The position numbers and the translations under genes were made by a program. The notes beneath the pieces were generated by a model. It made no database searches and was not told where the DNA came from. It saw nothing but the letters and a program-made list of their open reading frames with translations. From Lacrimispora defluvii (GTDB lineage: Bacteria > Bacillota > Clostridia > Lachnospirales > Lachnospiraceae), in contig JAAOXG010000039.1 of assembly GCA_013036995.1 (NCBI GenBank), positions 124,001 to 188,000 on the forward strand: a stretch of DNA of 64,000 nt. Direction: 5' to 3'. Position 1 is the stretch's first letter. Each line of letters begins with the position of its first letter. This document shows positions 17,271-25,696 of the stretch, one piece after another.

Positions 17271-17329
17271 AAAATAAAGAAGATATCTTTAGCTGTTAAC
17301 CTGCTGCCAAAGATATCTCCTTTATTTTT
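17271..17329. terminator. Bidirectional terminator
   Basis: Arms AAATAAAGAAGATATCTTT and AAAGATATCTCCTTTATTT pair with one mismatch, flanked by A and T runs, between two convergent genes. Confidence 0.8.
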
Positions 17330-17338
17330 ATATACTAT

Positions 17339-18196
17339 TCATAATCCCAATTCAGCTGCTGCATCTTCCCAATACGATTCAGGAAGCATGGACCAGATAC
17401 CGCTTCCTCCGTCGTTTTCCCATTTTTTAAGTGCAGTTGTAAGGCAAAGCATTGACTGATCAATGCCTGTAATCAGTGTTTTCTCAACTATCCTCGTCCA
17501 GACCCTGGCCTTTTCATTTAAATGGCTTTCATATAATTCCTTTACCGCCAAAGATTTATCGTAATTCAGCTGAATTAGCTCTGGTTTCCATATTCCCTTA
17601 TCTCCGTGAAGAATACAAAACTGCGCATCTCCGCCATAGTCCCACGGAACACCTACAGATCCCGTATTGACGTGTGTCTTCCCTTTATATTGGAAGATCC
17701 CCTGCCTGTGAGTGTGTCCGCAGATAATAAGATCTGCATCCAAATGGTTCAGCACTTCCTTTGCGCTTTCACTTCCCAGGTGGAACACACCCCGGGTATT
17801 TTCTAATGTTCCATGGCAGTAATAAAAATTAGAATAACCTTCTGTCTTCATTCTTCCTGACAGATCCATACTTTCAAAAAATTCCAGATCTTCTTTTGTA
17901 AGATTTTCGTAGGTATACAAAAGACTTCCGGAAGCAGAAGATGGAGAAACCCAGCCATCTTCTGCCCCGTTTTTATGATTTAATAAATAGTCCTCCCGGT
18001 TCCCCCGTATAAAAGTACAGGGATACCGGTCTCTGATATGGTACAAAAGCTCCATTGTCTTTTCCGGGTATGCACAGTCACTGACATAGTCTCCCAGAAA
18101 CAGAAACTGATTCACCCCTCTTTTTACTGCTTCCCCGTAGCATGCATGAAACCCATGATAATTACTGTGAATATCGGAAAATACCCCTAATTTCAT
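17339..18196 (-). CDS. Calcineurin-like metallophosphoesterase (YfcE/diadenosine phosphatase-like)
   Basis: About 285 residues. The dinuclear metal-site motifs are in order: FSDIHSN (start), FLGDYVSD, RGNRE, YCHGT and CGHTHRQG, so all ligands are present. It probably hydrolyses a phosphodiester or phosphomonoester; the substrate is unknown. The start MKLGVFSDIHSN follows GGAGGAGG; a longer frame with an upstream ATG would overlap the preceding gene in another frame and is rejected. It begins 16 bases after the aldo/keto reductase stop, so the two are co-transcribed. The last 100 residues are a helical extension not typical of the minimal domain. Confidence 0.85.
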   Translation of the reverse strand: MKLGVFSDIHSNYHGFHACYGEAVKRGVNQFLFLGDYVSDCAYPEKTMELLYHIRDRYPCTFIRGNREDYLLNHKNGAEDGWVSPSSASGSLLYTYENLTKEDLEFFESMDLSGRMKTEGYSNFYYCHGTLENTRGVFHLGSESAKEVLNHLDADLIICGHTHRQGIFQYKGKTHVNTGSVGVPWDYGGDAQFCILHGDKGIWKPELIQLNYDKSLAVKELYESHLNEKARVWTRIVEKTLITGIDQSMLCLTTALKKWENDGGSGIWSMLPESYWEDAAAELGL

Positions 18197-18212
18197 CTGC
18201 CTCCTCCAACTT

Positions 18213-19355
18213 TTACCCCAGCAAGACCCTGGCTTTCTCCATTCTTTCAACAATTGGCACCTCAAATGGGCAACGGCTTTCACATGCCTTACAGGCGATA
18301 CAGTCAGAGGCATTGGATGAAAGATTTTCATAATGGGCACGTACTGTCCCAGGAACTTCTTCCTGCATGGCAGCCAGATCATACAGTTTATTTACCATGG
18401 CAATATCGATGTGGGCAGGGCAGGGTGCGCAATGACCACAATAAGTACACTGACCAGTATAGGCATGATGTGGAGCACTGGCAAGTACACTGGCATAATC
18501 CTTTTCCTGTTCTGTAGCAGTCTCGTAGGCAAGAGCCTCTTTTACTTCATCTGGTGTGCTTAACCCCACCATTATGGAAGCGACTGCAGGACGGGTGAGG
18601 GCATAATGAATACACTGCACCGGAGTTAAAGCCACTCCAAAAGGAGAATTTTCCGCAGAAAACAGCCTGCCTCCCCCATATCCCTTCATTACAGTAATAC
18701 CAACGCTTTCCCTGTCACAAAGCTTGTAAAGTTCAGCCCGCTCAGGAGCTATGCCATTTAAATCTTCCTGATAATCCTTCTGGAACAATTCAGTCATATC
18801 CTCTGTCGGCGGAAGCAGATCGAATGCCGGGTTTAAACTGAATAGAATCATCTCAATCTCTCCGCTTAAAGCAGCCAGTTTTGCGACAGCGGGATTGTGA
18901 GTACTCATACCAATATGGCGAATCACTCCTTTTTCTTTCAGCCCCCTGACGTAATCAATAAACTCCCCGTTCATAATTTTATAAAACTCAGCTGACTCAT
19001 CCACAAAGTGTATCATTCCAAGATCCATGTAATCCGTCTGGAAACGGGTCAGCAGATCTTCAAAAGCTTCCTTTACCTTTTCCATATCACGGGTTCTGAC
19101 ATACTGTCCATTCTGCCAGGTAGCGCCTAAATGTCCCTGTATAATCCATTGATCTCTGCAGTCTTTAATCGCTTCCCCCAGATTGGTTCTCACATTTGGC
19201 TCTGACATCCAGCAGTCTAAAATATTGACTCCCTCTTCTTTGCAAAGCCTTACCACCTCTTTTACTTCATCATAATTTTTACGTTCCAGCCATTCGCCCC
19301 CCAGGCCGATTTCGCTGACCATTAACCCCGTTTTACCCAGTTTTCGATACCTCAT
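18213..19355 (-). CDS. Aldo/keto reductase with C-terminal ferredoxin domain
   Basis: A 380-residue oxidoreductase. Residues about 1-280 form the aldo/keto reductase TIM barrel (starts MRYRKLGKTGLMVSEIGLGG; MDLGMIHFVDE). The C-terminal part carries two [4Fe-4S] motifs, CTYCGHCAPCP and CIACKACESRCPF. This fused type is common in anaerobes and probably passes electrons between the clusters and a nicotinamide cofactor; the substrate is unknown. GGAGGGGG precedes the ATG. It forms a two-gene unit with the phosphoesterase downstream. Confidence 0.9.
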   Translation of the reverse strand: MRYRKLGKTGLMVSEIGLGGEWLERKNYDEVKEVVRLCKEEGVNILDCWMSEPNVRTNLGEAIKDCRDQWIIQGHLGATWQNGQYVRTRDMEKVKEAFEDLLTRFQTDYMDLGMIHFVDESAEFYKIMNGEFIDYVRGLKEKGVIRHIGMSTHNPAVAKLAALSGEIEMILFSLNPAFDLLPPTEDMTELFQKDYQEDLNGIAPERAELYKLCDRESVGITVMKGYGGGRLFSAENSPFGVALTPVQCIHYALTRPAVASIMVGLSTPDEVKEALAYETATEQEKDYASVLASAPHHAYTGQCTYCGHCAPCPAHIDIAMVNKLYDLAAMQEEVPGTVRAHYENLSSNASDCIACKACESRCPFEVPIVERMEKARVLLG

Positions 19356-19451
19356 TTTACCCCCTCCAAGTGTTTTTTACATATATCCAATTGTTATCTG
19401 AAGTATAGCATATCTACCACGTATTATCCAGTTTAGAGGAGCAGCTTCTTG

Positions 19452-20351
19452 TCACATTTTCTTGCGTACTGTTACAGGTATCCAGAGTTCACAGAACAAT
19501 CCGGGAGCACCTTTTTCATAATAAATTTCGAAATCTGTTTCATCTGTATGTTCATAGCCGGATTGTGGAAGAAATTCTTTAAAAAATCTGCCCCACATCT
19601 CGCTGATGCAGCCTCCATCTTCACCAAAACAGGAGAAAACTGCATACGTTGCAGGCCTGGTCTCCCAGATCCCATATCCCCGACTAAGTAACCATTCCAC
19701 CTTCTCAACCGGTGTTTCTTCATCAAGGATTACTCCGATACCGTAGTCAAAAGTCCCCTGGTTTTCTCTGGTAGGACTGCACAATCCATAAATATCTCTT
19801 TTCCCTTCCTGTCCCATTGCATAAAGTTCATCAAGAATCTTTTCCTTCCTGCACGCTGTCCAGAAATCAGGTATTTCATGATTTTCCCCGTCGTTAATAG
19901 TCTCATTTTTAAATGCTTTCACTTTTGCAGCAAATCTCATATTACCCGTATCCACAATTCTGTAATCCATGTTTTTTCCACCTTCCAATGTGATTTTAAT
20001 AACCAGGGCATTGAATAATGAAAGTCGGGTTCCCCGTAACTTTGCCGCTTTTGGAGTTACTCCGTGAAATCTGGAAAATGCCTTTGCAAAGCTTTCCGGA
20101 GTTTCATATCCGTATTTATAGGCTGCATCAATCACCTTTATATCCGTCATCTGAAGCTCCTGGCCAGCCAGAGACAGCCTGCGTTTCCTTATGTATTCAC
20201 TGGCTGTCATACCTGCCATGAGACTAAAAGTTCTGTGAAAATTATAGCTGGACATATGAACCTCTCTGGCAACATCCTCATAGCTGATCTTCTCCAGAAG
20301 ATGAGCCTCCATATAGTCAAGCGCCGTTTGCAAAAGTTTCACCCATTCCAT
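19452..20351 (-). CDS. AraC-family regulator with GyrI-like effector domain
   Basis: About 299 residues. Two helix-turn-helix motifs occupy residues about 8-105 (YEDVAREVHMSSYNFHRTF and DAAYKYGYETPESFAKAFSR), then a GyrI-like/SoxS-type effector-binding domain (about 125-295). This is the Rob/BmrR-like design in which the second domain binds hydrophobic cations or drugs. I chose the ATG at 20351 after AAGGGGG; an upstream in-frame ATG lies in the leader. No obvious target gene is coupled to it; the neighbouring aldo/keto reductase is on the same strand 96 bases away. Confidence 0.88.
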   Translation of the reverse strand: MEWVKLLQTALDYMEAHLLEKISYEDVAREVHMSSYNFHRTFSLMAGMTASEYIRKRRLSLAGQELQMTDIKVIDAAYKYGYETPESFAKAFSRFHGVTPKAAKLRGTRLSLFNALVIKITLEGGKNMDYRIVDTGNMRFAAKVKAFKNETINDGENHEIPDFWTACRKEKILDELYAMGQEGKRDIYGLCSPTRENQGTFDYGIGVILDEETPVEKVEWLLSRGYGIWETRPATYAVFSCFGEDGGCISEMWGRFFKEFLPQSGYEHTDETDFEIYYEKGAPGLFCELWIPVTVRKKM

Positions 20352-20447
20352 TATCTGCACCCCCTTTTCACATATCATTATAAGATTTCAGATTGTTTTT
20401 TTCCTGTCTTCAATTGCCGCATATTGTCTGAGCAAAATCAGAAAACT

Positions 20448-21902
20448 TTAAAAGCAGATTCTGTCTCTTCCCCTCTCCTTTGCCTCATAAAGCTTTTTGT
20501 CTGCCTGTATCAGTGCCTCAGAGACGGTCTCTGTTCCTAACACATATTCAGAAATTCCAGCTGAAAATGTGACCTTGCAGCTCTGTGTTCCCATATTGTT
20601 TTTCTTTCTTAAAGATTCCACCCGTTTATAAGCCTCTCCCAGACTGGTTTCTGCCAGAAATATGGCAAACTCCTCCCCTCCGTAACGGCAGGAAATATGG
20701 TCTGGAAAGGTATGCTGAATCAATATTCCAAAATCACTTAAAACCCGGTCTCCCTCAAAATGTCCGAAGGTATCATTGATCACTTTAAAATGGTCTAAGT
20801 CCATAATTATGAATACACCGTCTAAACGGGCCTGCTCCACCTGTTCCATAAAATATCTGCGGTTGTAAAGCCCGGTCAGAGAATCAATGGTCGCCAGAAC
20901 CTCCAGCTGTTTTTTTGCATTTTCTGATTCTGTAATATCATTGGCAACGTAAATGCAGACTCTGTGAGTTTTCATTGCAATTGCCTTAATATTGTATTTC
21001 CTGCCACAAATCTCATGTACCGGATTTAACGAGTCCAGATTATGATTTTTTAACTCTTCAATCAACTCATAAGACTGTCCGATTTTCATTTTTGAGAGAG
21101 ACGGGAAAAATTCTTTGGATACATTATTAAAACCTAACAGCATGCCATTGCTGTCGATTACAAGAACCGCTTCATTAATGCTTTGGAATATCATCTCATA
21201 GGTAATTGGATTAAGAACCAGCATATCATATCTGAAAAGACCTACTGTAATGGAAATGCTCATGATGAAATAGGAAAATGGAGTCAGATCCAGATAAACA
21301 GGCCCCACGCCCAGCATATAAAGCATCATGGTAATTACAGGTGCACTTACCCCTATTAACAGAAACAACACTTTATTCCTGTAACTGCCACTGGATCTTT
21401 TCAGTTTTATTATTAGTACCGTTATGCTGTATAAAATGGAAATGCAGAGAACCAGCACCTGAATATAATACCAGATTCCCTTTTCCAGTACCAGTATGGG
21501 AAATCCAGGTGAATCATCCACACCTATGGATGAGTAATATAGAAAATGATAATTATTGGTATAAACAAGAATTAATGTAATGACATTAACCATCAGGACA
21601 AGGGTTACCACAAATCGATTGGCAAATTTTTTTTCTTCTGTATATTCCCTGGTAAACATCATAATTAAAAACGGATAAAATGACGCTCCAATATATTCAA
21701 CCCGAGTCCAGATATACATGGTTCCCACTGTATCCGACAGCAGCTCAAATGCATACCCTACGCAGTGGAAAATCATTGCAGTCATTAAAAGACAAAAAAA
21801 GAAAACACCTGGAATTCTTCTTCTGGCCAGACCATAAATAACAAAATTACCGATCAGTGCAGAAGAAATGATCAGTAATACGCTTAATGAAACATTATTC
21901 AT
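20448..21902 (-). CDS. 7TM-PAS-GGDEF diguanylate cyclase
   Basis: A 484-residue membrane protein. Seven hydrophobic segments (about 5-225) match the N-terminal 7TM region of histidine kinases; a PAS domain follows (about 232-320, SINEAVLVIDSNGMLLGFNN); the GGDEF domain (about 325-484) has DLDHFKVINDTFGHFEGD and the active-site loop RYGGEEFAIFL, so it should make cyclic di-GMP. GGEEF is a fully functional variant. No I-site RxxD is evident. Together with the protein at 3979-5124 there are two such enzymes in the window but no EAL or HD-GYP partner. A perfect -35 element precedes it. Confidence 0.9.
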   Translation of the reverse strand: MNNVSLSVLLIISSALIGNFVIYGLARRRIPGVFFFCLLMTAMIFHCVGYAFELLSDTVGTMYIWTRVEYIGASFYPFLIMMFTREYTEEKKFANRFVVTLVLMVNVITLILVYTNNYHFLYYSSIGVDDSPGFPILVLEKGIWYYIQVLVLCISILYSITVLIIKLKRSSGSYRNKVLFLLIGVSAPVITMMLYMLGVGPVYLDLTPFSYFIMSISITVGLFRYDMLVLNPITYEMIFQSINEAVLVIDSNGMLLGFNNVSKEFFPSLSKMKIGQSYELIEELKNHNLDSLNPVHEICGRKYNIKAIAMKTHRVCIYVANDITESENAKKQLEVLATIDSLTGLYNRRYFMEQVEQARLDGVFIIMDLDHFKVINDTFGHFEGDRVLSDFGILIQHTFPDHISCRYGGEEFAIFLAETSLGEAYKRVESLRKKNNMGTQSCKVTFSAGISEYVLGTETVSEALIQADKKLYEAKERGRDRICF

Positions 21903-21927
21903 ATGTATAACTCCTCTCCCGCTTGTT

Positions 21928-21956
21928 ATTTTAGAGAATCAACAGACAAATGTCAA
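21928..21956 (-). promoter_or_regulatory. Sigma-A promoter of the 7TM-GGDEF gene
   Basis: TTGACA (21956-21951), 17 bases, TAAAAT (21933-21928) on the minus strand, about 26 bases before the ATG. Confidence 0.65.
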
Positions 21957-22015
21957 TGTCCTGCGGACAGGAATTAATAAAATGAGAGGTATCCACTCCC
22001 CCTTACTATCTGTAA

Positions 22016-22061
22016 CAGAAAAAAATGCCAAAGCACTTATCAGGCAGAGTGTTTTGGCATT
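22016..22061 (-). terminator. Terminator after the DUF4865 gene
   Basis: AATGCCAAAACACTC pairs with AGTGCTTTGGCATT on the minus strand, followed by seven T. Confidence 0.8.
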
Positions 22062-22092
22062 ATAAGCAAACGTATTGACTGAAAGTGAGATC

Positions 22093-22641
22093 TTAGCGGC
22101 TCCTTCCCTGTGAAATATGAAGAATCTGATAAATTCTACAGCCTTCCTGGATTTGAGGGCGTTCTTTCATAAATAAAAATACACTATATTTCCATTTATC
22201 CGGATTATAGATACATACCTGCCCAGTGATCTCCTCTTTGCTTTCTGTCATCAGCTTGATTTTCTGGGGAACATTACTCAAAGATAATTCCGGAGAGATA
22301 CTGCCGGTTATTTCCATTACATAGCGGGAATTCAGAAACTGATCATCAAATTCGGCAAACAGAGGTATTCCAATATTAACATGCTGCCAGCCAAACGATT
22401 TAATGATTTGATCATAATATCCGCCAAAGAGAAATTGATTCATGCCCTCTTCCTGATCCCATAAATAAAGAGGTGCGTATGCCTGTTCAAAATCATCAAT
22501 CCCTTTTTCACGTATCAGATAGCATTTATATTTCAACCCCGGAAATCCATCGGTTTTATTTCCGTTTTCCTCCACCCGTTTTCTTATAATATCCATATCG
22601 TAATCACCTGGAAGTGTTATTACATACTGCATTCCTGTCAT
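22093..22641 (-). CDS. DUF4865-family protein
   Basis: A 182-residue soluble protein resembling DUF4865 (starts MTGMQYVITLPGDYDMDIIRK; YAPLYLWDQEEGMNQFLFGG). The family is often encoded beside a LysR regulator, as here, and its fold recalls small heme- or monooxygenase-like ferredoxin-fold proteins, but its activity is not established. GAGGAGGGAG precedes the ATG. It is divergent from the LysR gene at 22758, with a palindrome between them, so that LysR protein is likely its regulator. Confidence 0.7.
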   Translation of the reverse strand: MTGMQYVITLPGDYDMDIIRKRVEENGNKTDGFPGLKYKCYLIREKGIDDFEQAYAPLYLWDQEEGMNQFLFGGYYDQIIKSFGWQHVNIGIPLFAEFDDQFLNSRYVMEITGSISPELSLSNVPQKIKLMTESKEEITGQVCIYNPDKWKYSVFLFMKERPQIQEGCRIYQILHISQGRSR

Positions 22642-22725
22642 TTTATATCTCCCTCCTCTTATTTTTTATAACATCATTTTACATTACTATTTCATAATAG
22701 TATAATTATTAATAATGAATTCAAA

Positions 22726-22742
22726 CATCATTCATAATGATG
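22726..22742. promoter_or_regulatory. Palindromic LysR-type site
   Basis: CATCATTCATAATGATG has perfect 7-bp arms around three bases, in the gap between the divergent DUF4865 and LysR genes and ending 16 bases before the LysR start. Confidence 0.55.
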
Positions 22743-22757
22743 GAAAGGAGAGAATAC

Positions 22758-23558
22758 ATGGAAATAAGTGACATTACAATCTTTATGGAGTTATATAGAA
22801 ACAGATCCATAACAAAAACAGCAGAGCTCCTGCACTATACCCAGTCCAATGTGTCCACCCGCCTTATGAAACTTGAGAAAGAATTTCATGCAACTTTTTT
22901 TCTCCGTACCAGATCAGGGCTTAAAATACTTCCTGAAGGAGAACGTTTTTACCAATATGCCGTTGTAATGGATGACACACTTAAAAATCTGTACCAGGAA
23001 TTTCAGACGGAAAGCCAGGAAATCCGTGTAGGCTCAACACAACTTCTTTCCAGGCTCTACTTCCCATGGTTATATGAAAAAAACAGTCATTTTACCATGC
23101 ATACTGATGCTGTGAAAAAATTAAACTGTAACTTTAACAGTCAGATTTATGATATAATCATTACTCACATGGCCCAGTCTCCAGATACTGGAATTTTTCA
23201 CATTCAACACCCGGAAGTCCTTTTATGGGCTGCCTCCTCCAGCCTGAAAATGTATCCGGAAGAAGTTTTGCCGGTCATAGTCAGCCGGGATAAGTTATGC
23301 CCACTTCGCCATTTAACCTTACAAACCCTAAATCAGGGGAAAAACGAATTGTCATTGATCGAAGTGGACACGCTGGATTTAATGATTACTCTGCTGTCAT
23401 CCAACCGGGCAATTGCATTGTTGCCAGAAAAATTATTAAAACAAGAGAGGCGGTTAAAAGTTGTTCCATCTCTTTCACCAGTAACGCTTCCAGTGTATGG
23501 ATATTGCAGAAAAAGGACGGAAGCTGACATTTTAAATCAACTATTTCAAAATACTTAG
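22758..23558 (+). CDS. LysR-family regulator
   Basis: About 266 residues. The N-terminal winged helix (about 1-60) contains TKTAELLHYTQSNVSTRLMKLE; the effector domain that follows is shorter than the usual 230 residues but ends normally. I chose the ATG of MEISDITIFM after AAAGGAG, since the earlier ATG overlaps the palindrome at 22726-22742. It likely controls the divergent DUF4865 gene and itself. Effector unknown. Confidence 0.85.
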   Translation: MEISDITIFMELYRNRSITKTAELLHYTQSNVSTRLMKLEKEFHATFFLRTRSGLKILPEGERFYQYAVVMDDTLKNLYQEFQTESQEIRVGSTQLLSRLYFPWLYEKNSHFTMHTDAVKKLNCNFNSQIYDIIITHMAQSPDTGIFHIQHPEVLLWAASSSLKMYPEEVLPVIVSRDKLCPLRHLTLQTLNQGKNELSLIEVDTLDLMITLLSSNRAIALLPEKLLKQERRLKVVPSLSPVTLPVYGYCRKRTEADILNQLFQNT

Positions 23559-23577
23559 GTGATAAATAGAAATGGGA

Positions 23578-24192
23578 CTACCACACATAAGGGATCAACC
23601 GGTAGGTACCTTTTTCATATTCCGTAAATTCGTTTCCAAAATGGCTTCTTAAAGCCTTCTCTTCCACGGAAATCCTGGCTGAATAACATATTAAGGAGAA
23701 TAGCAATACCACAGCCAATGCAATCCCACCCCTAAGTCCAAGTGCCGTCCCAGCCAGACTGCAGATACTGCCTGTATATGCCGGATTTCTTACTTTTTTA
23801 TAGATCCCGGTGGTTATAAGATGCTGCTCATTGGAGGTCTGCACTGATAAAGTAAACGATCTTTTTAACGTCAATACCGCCCGTAAACGAATTATAATTC
23901 CGGCCAGCATTAAAATAATTCCAGGATAGGTGACCACCACTGGCAATTTTGTATTGAGAATGGAGTCCCAGCCTTTCTGTCCAACCATAAAGAAACTCAA
24001 GTAAATACATACATAAAAATTAATAATCAGCAGCCATTTGGTTCCTTTATCCCGCTTGTTGGTTTTATCCGTCCCCCGGTCTTTTGGATGTGTATAGATA
24101 ACGATAAAAGCTTCAGCTGCTATCATAAGTAATAACGCAATATGATACATAAAAAATGATGCTGAATCAGGGAACTTAGATATATCACACAT
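23578..24192 (-). CDS. Isoprenylcysteine carboxyl methyltransferase-like membrane protein
   Basis: A 204-residue polytopic protein with about five membrane segments and the ICMT/PEMT SAM-binding region: LITTGIYKKVRNPAYTGSI, followed by the RISVEEKALRSHFG element with its Glu-Glu. Bacterial members methylate unknown lipids or small molecules. Its start overlaps the last 8 bases of the DUF3021 gene, making it the third gene of a LytTR-DUF3021 operon, an unusual partner for that pair. Confidence 0.82.
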   Translation of the reverse strand: MCDISKFPDSASFFMYHIALLLMIAAEAFIVIYTHPKDRGTDKTNKRDKGTKWLLIINFYVCIYLSFFMVGQKGWDSILNTKLPVVVTYPGIILMLAGIIIRLRAVLTLKRSFTLSVQTSNEQHLITTGIYKKVRNPAYTGSICSLAGTALGLRGGIALAVVLLFSLICYSARISVEEKALRSHFGNEFTEYEKGTYRLIPYVW

Positions 24193-24607
24193 TCCTGTCT
24201 CTCCAATCTTCCAATAATTGATTTATTTCTTCTGCACTGCTTTTTTCCATATAGTAAAAATAAAGATGATTTGCCGCCATAACAAAAAAATACACGATTG
24301 AGCACAGTATAATTGATCTTGTATTAATGCCAATCCATTTTAAATTCACTGCAAAAAAGAGGTTAACTGGATACAGCAATGCTGCTTCTGCAAAAAAATG
24401 TCCCAGAAACGTCTTAAAATTAATTCTCCCTATTAATTCATCTAAAATGCAGGTAAGAACTAAATACCCTGCCACTTCAAAGGCAAACCCAATAAAGAGG
24501 TTTTTTGTCCCCTCAGTAACTAAATTAATAATACCTGCCAGCAATATAATAACCGTAAAGCACATTGAGATCGCAGGTATATATGTTTTCAAAATCTTAT
24601 GCACCAT
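24185..24607 (-). CDS. DUF3021-family membrane protein
   Basis: A 140-residue protein with four hydrophobic segments (about 9-30, 36-57, 70-88 and 97-118) and a short charged tail (AEEINQLLEDWRDR). DUF3021 proteins are encoded directly after a small LytTR DNA-binding protein and are thought to restrain it at the membrane. Here AAGGAGG precedes the ATG, six bases after the LytTR stop. The pair most likely senses a membrane or envelope signal (inference from the family). Confidence 0.82.
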   Translation of the reverse strand: MVHKILKTYIPAISMCFTVIILLAGIINLVTEGTKNLFIGFAFEVAGYLVLTCILDELIGRINFKTFLGHFFAEAALLYPVNLFFAVNLKWIGINTRSIILCSIVYFFVMAANHLYFYYMEKSSAEEINQLLEDWRDRNV

Positions 24608-24613
24608 ATTATC

Positions 24614-25051
24614 CTACCTCCTTATCTTTTCTTTTAGGTCTGTTATATATTTTCTTGAAACAAGAAGATGCTCTCCGTTATTAAGTTCTACCATAAGTCT
24701 GTGATTGGGATAGGATTTCACACTTTTGACAGCAGTAATATTCAGTAATTGTGATTTAGAAATCCGGACAATCGTTGTTTCCTCCAGCTCCGACTCCATT
24801 ACCTGAATGTTCTTCCTTGTTTCATAAATATTACTCTCTGAATAGATAAATGTTTTCCTGTCTATTGTTTCGATGTAACAAACCTGATCCAAAGGAATCT
24901 GATAAATCTTATCTTCTTTAAAACCTTCCAGCATAAAATCATATTGCCTGATGTGCTGAATCAACCTTGTAATCTGTTCCGTCATGTTTGGATATCTGAT
25001 CTCTATCTCTGTTTCCTGTAACTCTTTTCTATGCTGCAGCAATAATCTCAA
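24614..25051 (-). CDS. LytTR-type DNA-binding regulator
   Basis: About 145 residues. The C-terminal LytTR domain (about 45-145) includes YIETIDRKTFIYSESN, ISKSQLLNITAVKSVK and LVSRKYITDLK. It has no receiver domain, the stand-alone form that pairs with DUF3021. I choose a TTG start at 25051 because AGGAGGT lies at the proper distance; a GTG at 25069 overlaps the ribosome site. The resulting N terminus, MRLLLQHRKELQETEIEI, fits the family. A palindrome and an 18-base direct repeat lie upstream. Confidence 0.85.
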   Translation of the reverse strand: MRLLLQHRKELQETEIEIRYPNMTEQITRLIQHIRQYDFMLEGFKEDKIYQIPLDQVCYIETIDRKTFIYSESNIYETRKNIQVMESELEETTIVRISKSQLLNITAVKSVKSYPNHRLMVELNNGEHLLVSRKYITDLKEKIRR

Positions 25052-25088
25052 TGGAACACCTCCTGTCACGTTAAATATAAATCATTCG

Positions 25089-25114
25089 ATCTGTTTACTC
25101 AAGTAAATCTGTTT
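25089..25114. promoter_or_regulatory. Palindrome and direct repeat upstream of the LytTR operon
   Basis: ATCTGTTT occurs at 25089-25096 and 25107-25114, 18 bases apart, and TTTACTCAAGTAAA (25094-25107) is a palindrome with 6-bp arms. LytTR proteins bind paired direct repeats about two helical turns apart, so this may be an autoregulatory site also affecting the divergent gene at 25188. Confidence 0.4.
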
Positions 25115-25187
25115 TAAATGCCCTGTTGAAGGTATATAATACCTGTAATGTGTTTCATTACTTGTTTCATTGAAAGGATTGATTTTT

Positions 25188-25658
25188 ATGAAAAGGTTGT
25201 TTAAAAAAGCTGCAGTAGTGTTGATGACAATCATGATCCTCTTTATCACTGCATTTTTTATTTATACCTCTATCTACTATAAAGCGGAAGACGTTGCTGT
25301 AAACGCACTGAATCAAGATATAAAAAGCGGACGTGCAAAAGAGGAAAAGCAGTATATCTTTTTACCTTCCAAAACCCAGACCGATACGGCCCTTATTTTA
25401 TATCCGTATGGAGATATTGACACGCAAAAGGTACTTGTTCTATATGGGACTATGGATGGCGTGTTGAGCCGGGAAAAAATAAAAGGAGCTGCAGATGTGA
25501 TTCCCATAGAGGGGGGAAATCACGCTGGCTTTGGAAATTATGGAAGTCAGAAAGGGGATGGTGTTGCTTTGATTTCAGAGAAAGATCAGCAGGAGATAAC
25601 AACCGATGCGATTCTTAAATTCATTACTCTAAAAGAAAAGGAGAAAAGCAGTAAATAA
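25188..25658 (+). pseudogene. Alpha/beta hydrolase with large internal deletion
   Basis: A 156-codon frame with an N-terminal signal anchor (MKRLFKKAAVVLMTIMILF), a short beta segment ending TDTALILYP, and the C-terminal hydrolase part VLVLYGTMDGVL...EGGNHAGFGNYG with the catalytic Asp and His regions. Full-length members of this abhydrolase family have about 100 more residues after ALILYPGG, including the nucleophile elbow; that whole block is missing, and the frame resumes at YGDIDTQKV. The deletion keeps the frame, but without a nucleophile Ser no hydrolase activity is expected. AAAGGA precedes the ATG. Either a decaying gene or a repurposed small secreted/anchored protein. Confidence 0.7.
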
Positions 25659-25676
25659 GCTTTTCTCCTTTTTTCT
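25637..25676. terminator. Terminator overlapping the hydrolase-remnant stop codon
   Basis: GGAGAAAAGC (25640-25649) pairs with GCTTTTCTCC (25659-25668), then TTTTTT on the plus strand; an A run on the other side makes it usable from the minus strand for the xanthine dehydrogenase operon. Confidence 0.8.
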
Positions 25677-25696
25677 ATTATCCAATCATTAACGGT

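Noticed and set aside
17339-18382. Longer metallophosphoesterase starting at 18382
   Set aside because: The extra 62 codons overlap the 3' part of the aldo/keto reductase in another frame and lack a ribosome site; MKLGVFSDIHSN after GGAGGAGG is the natural start.
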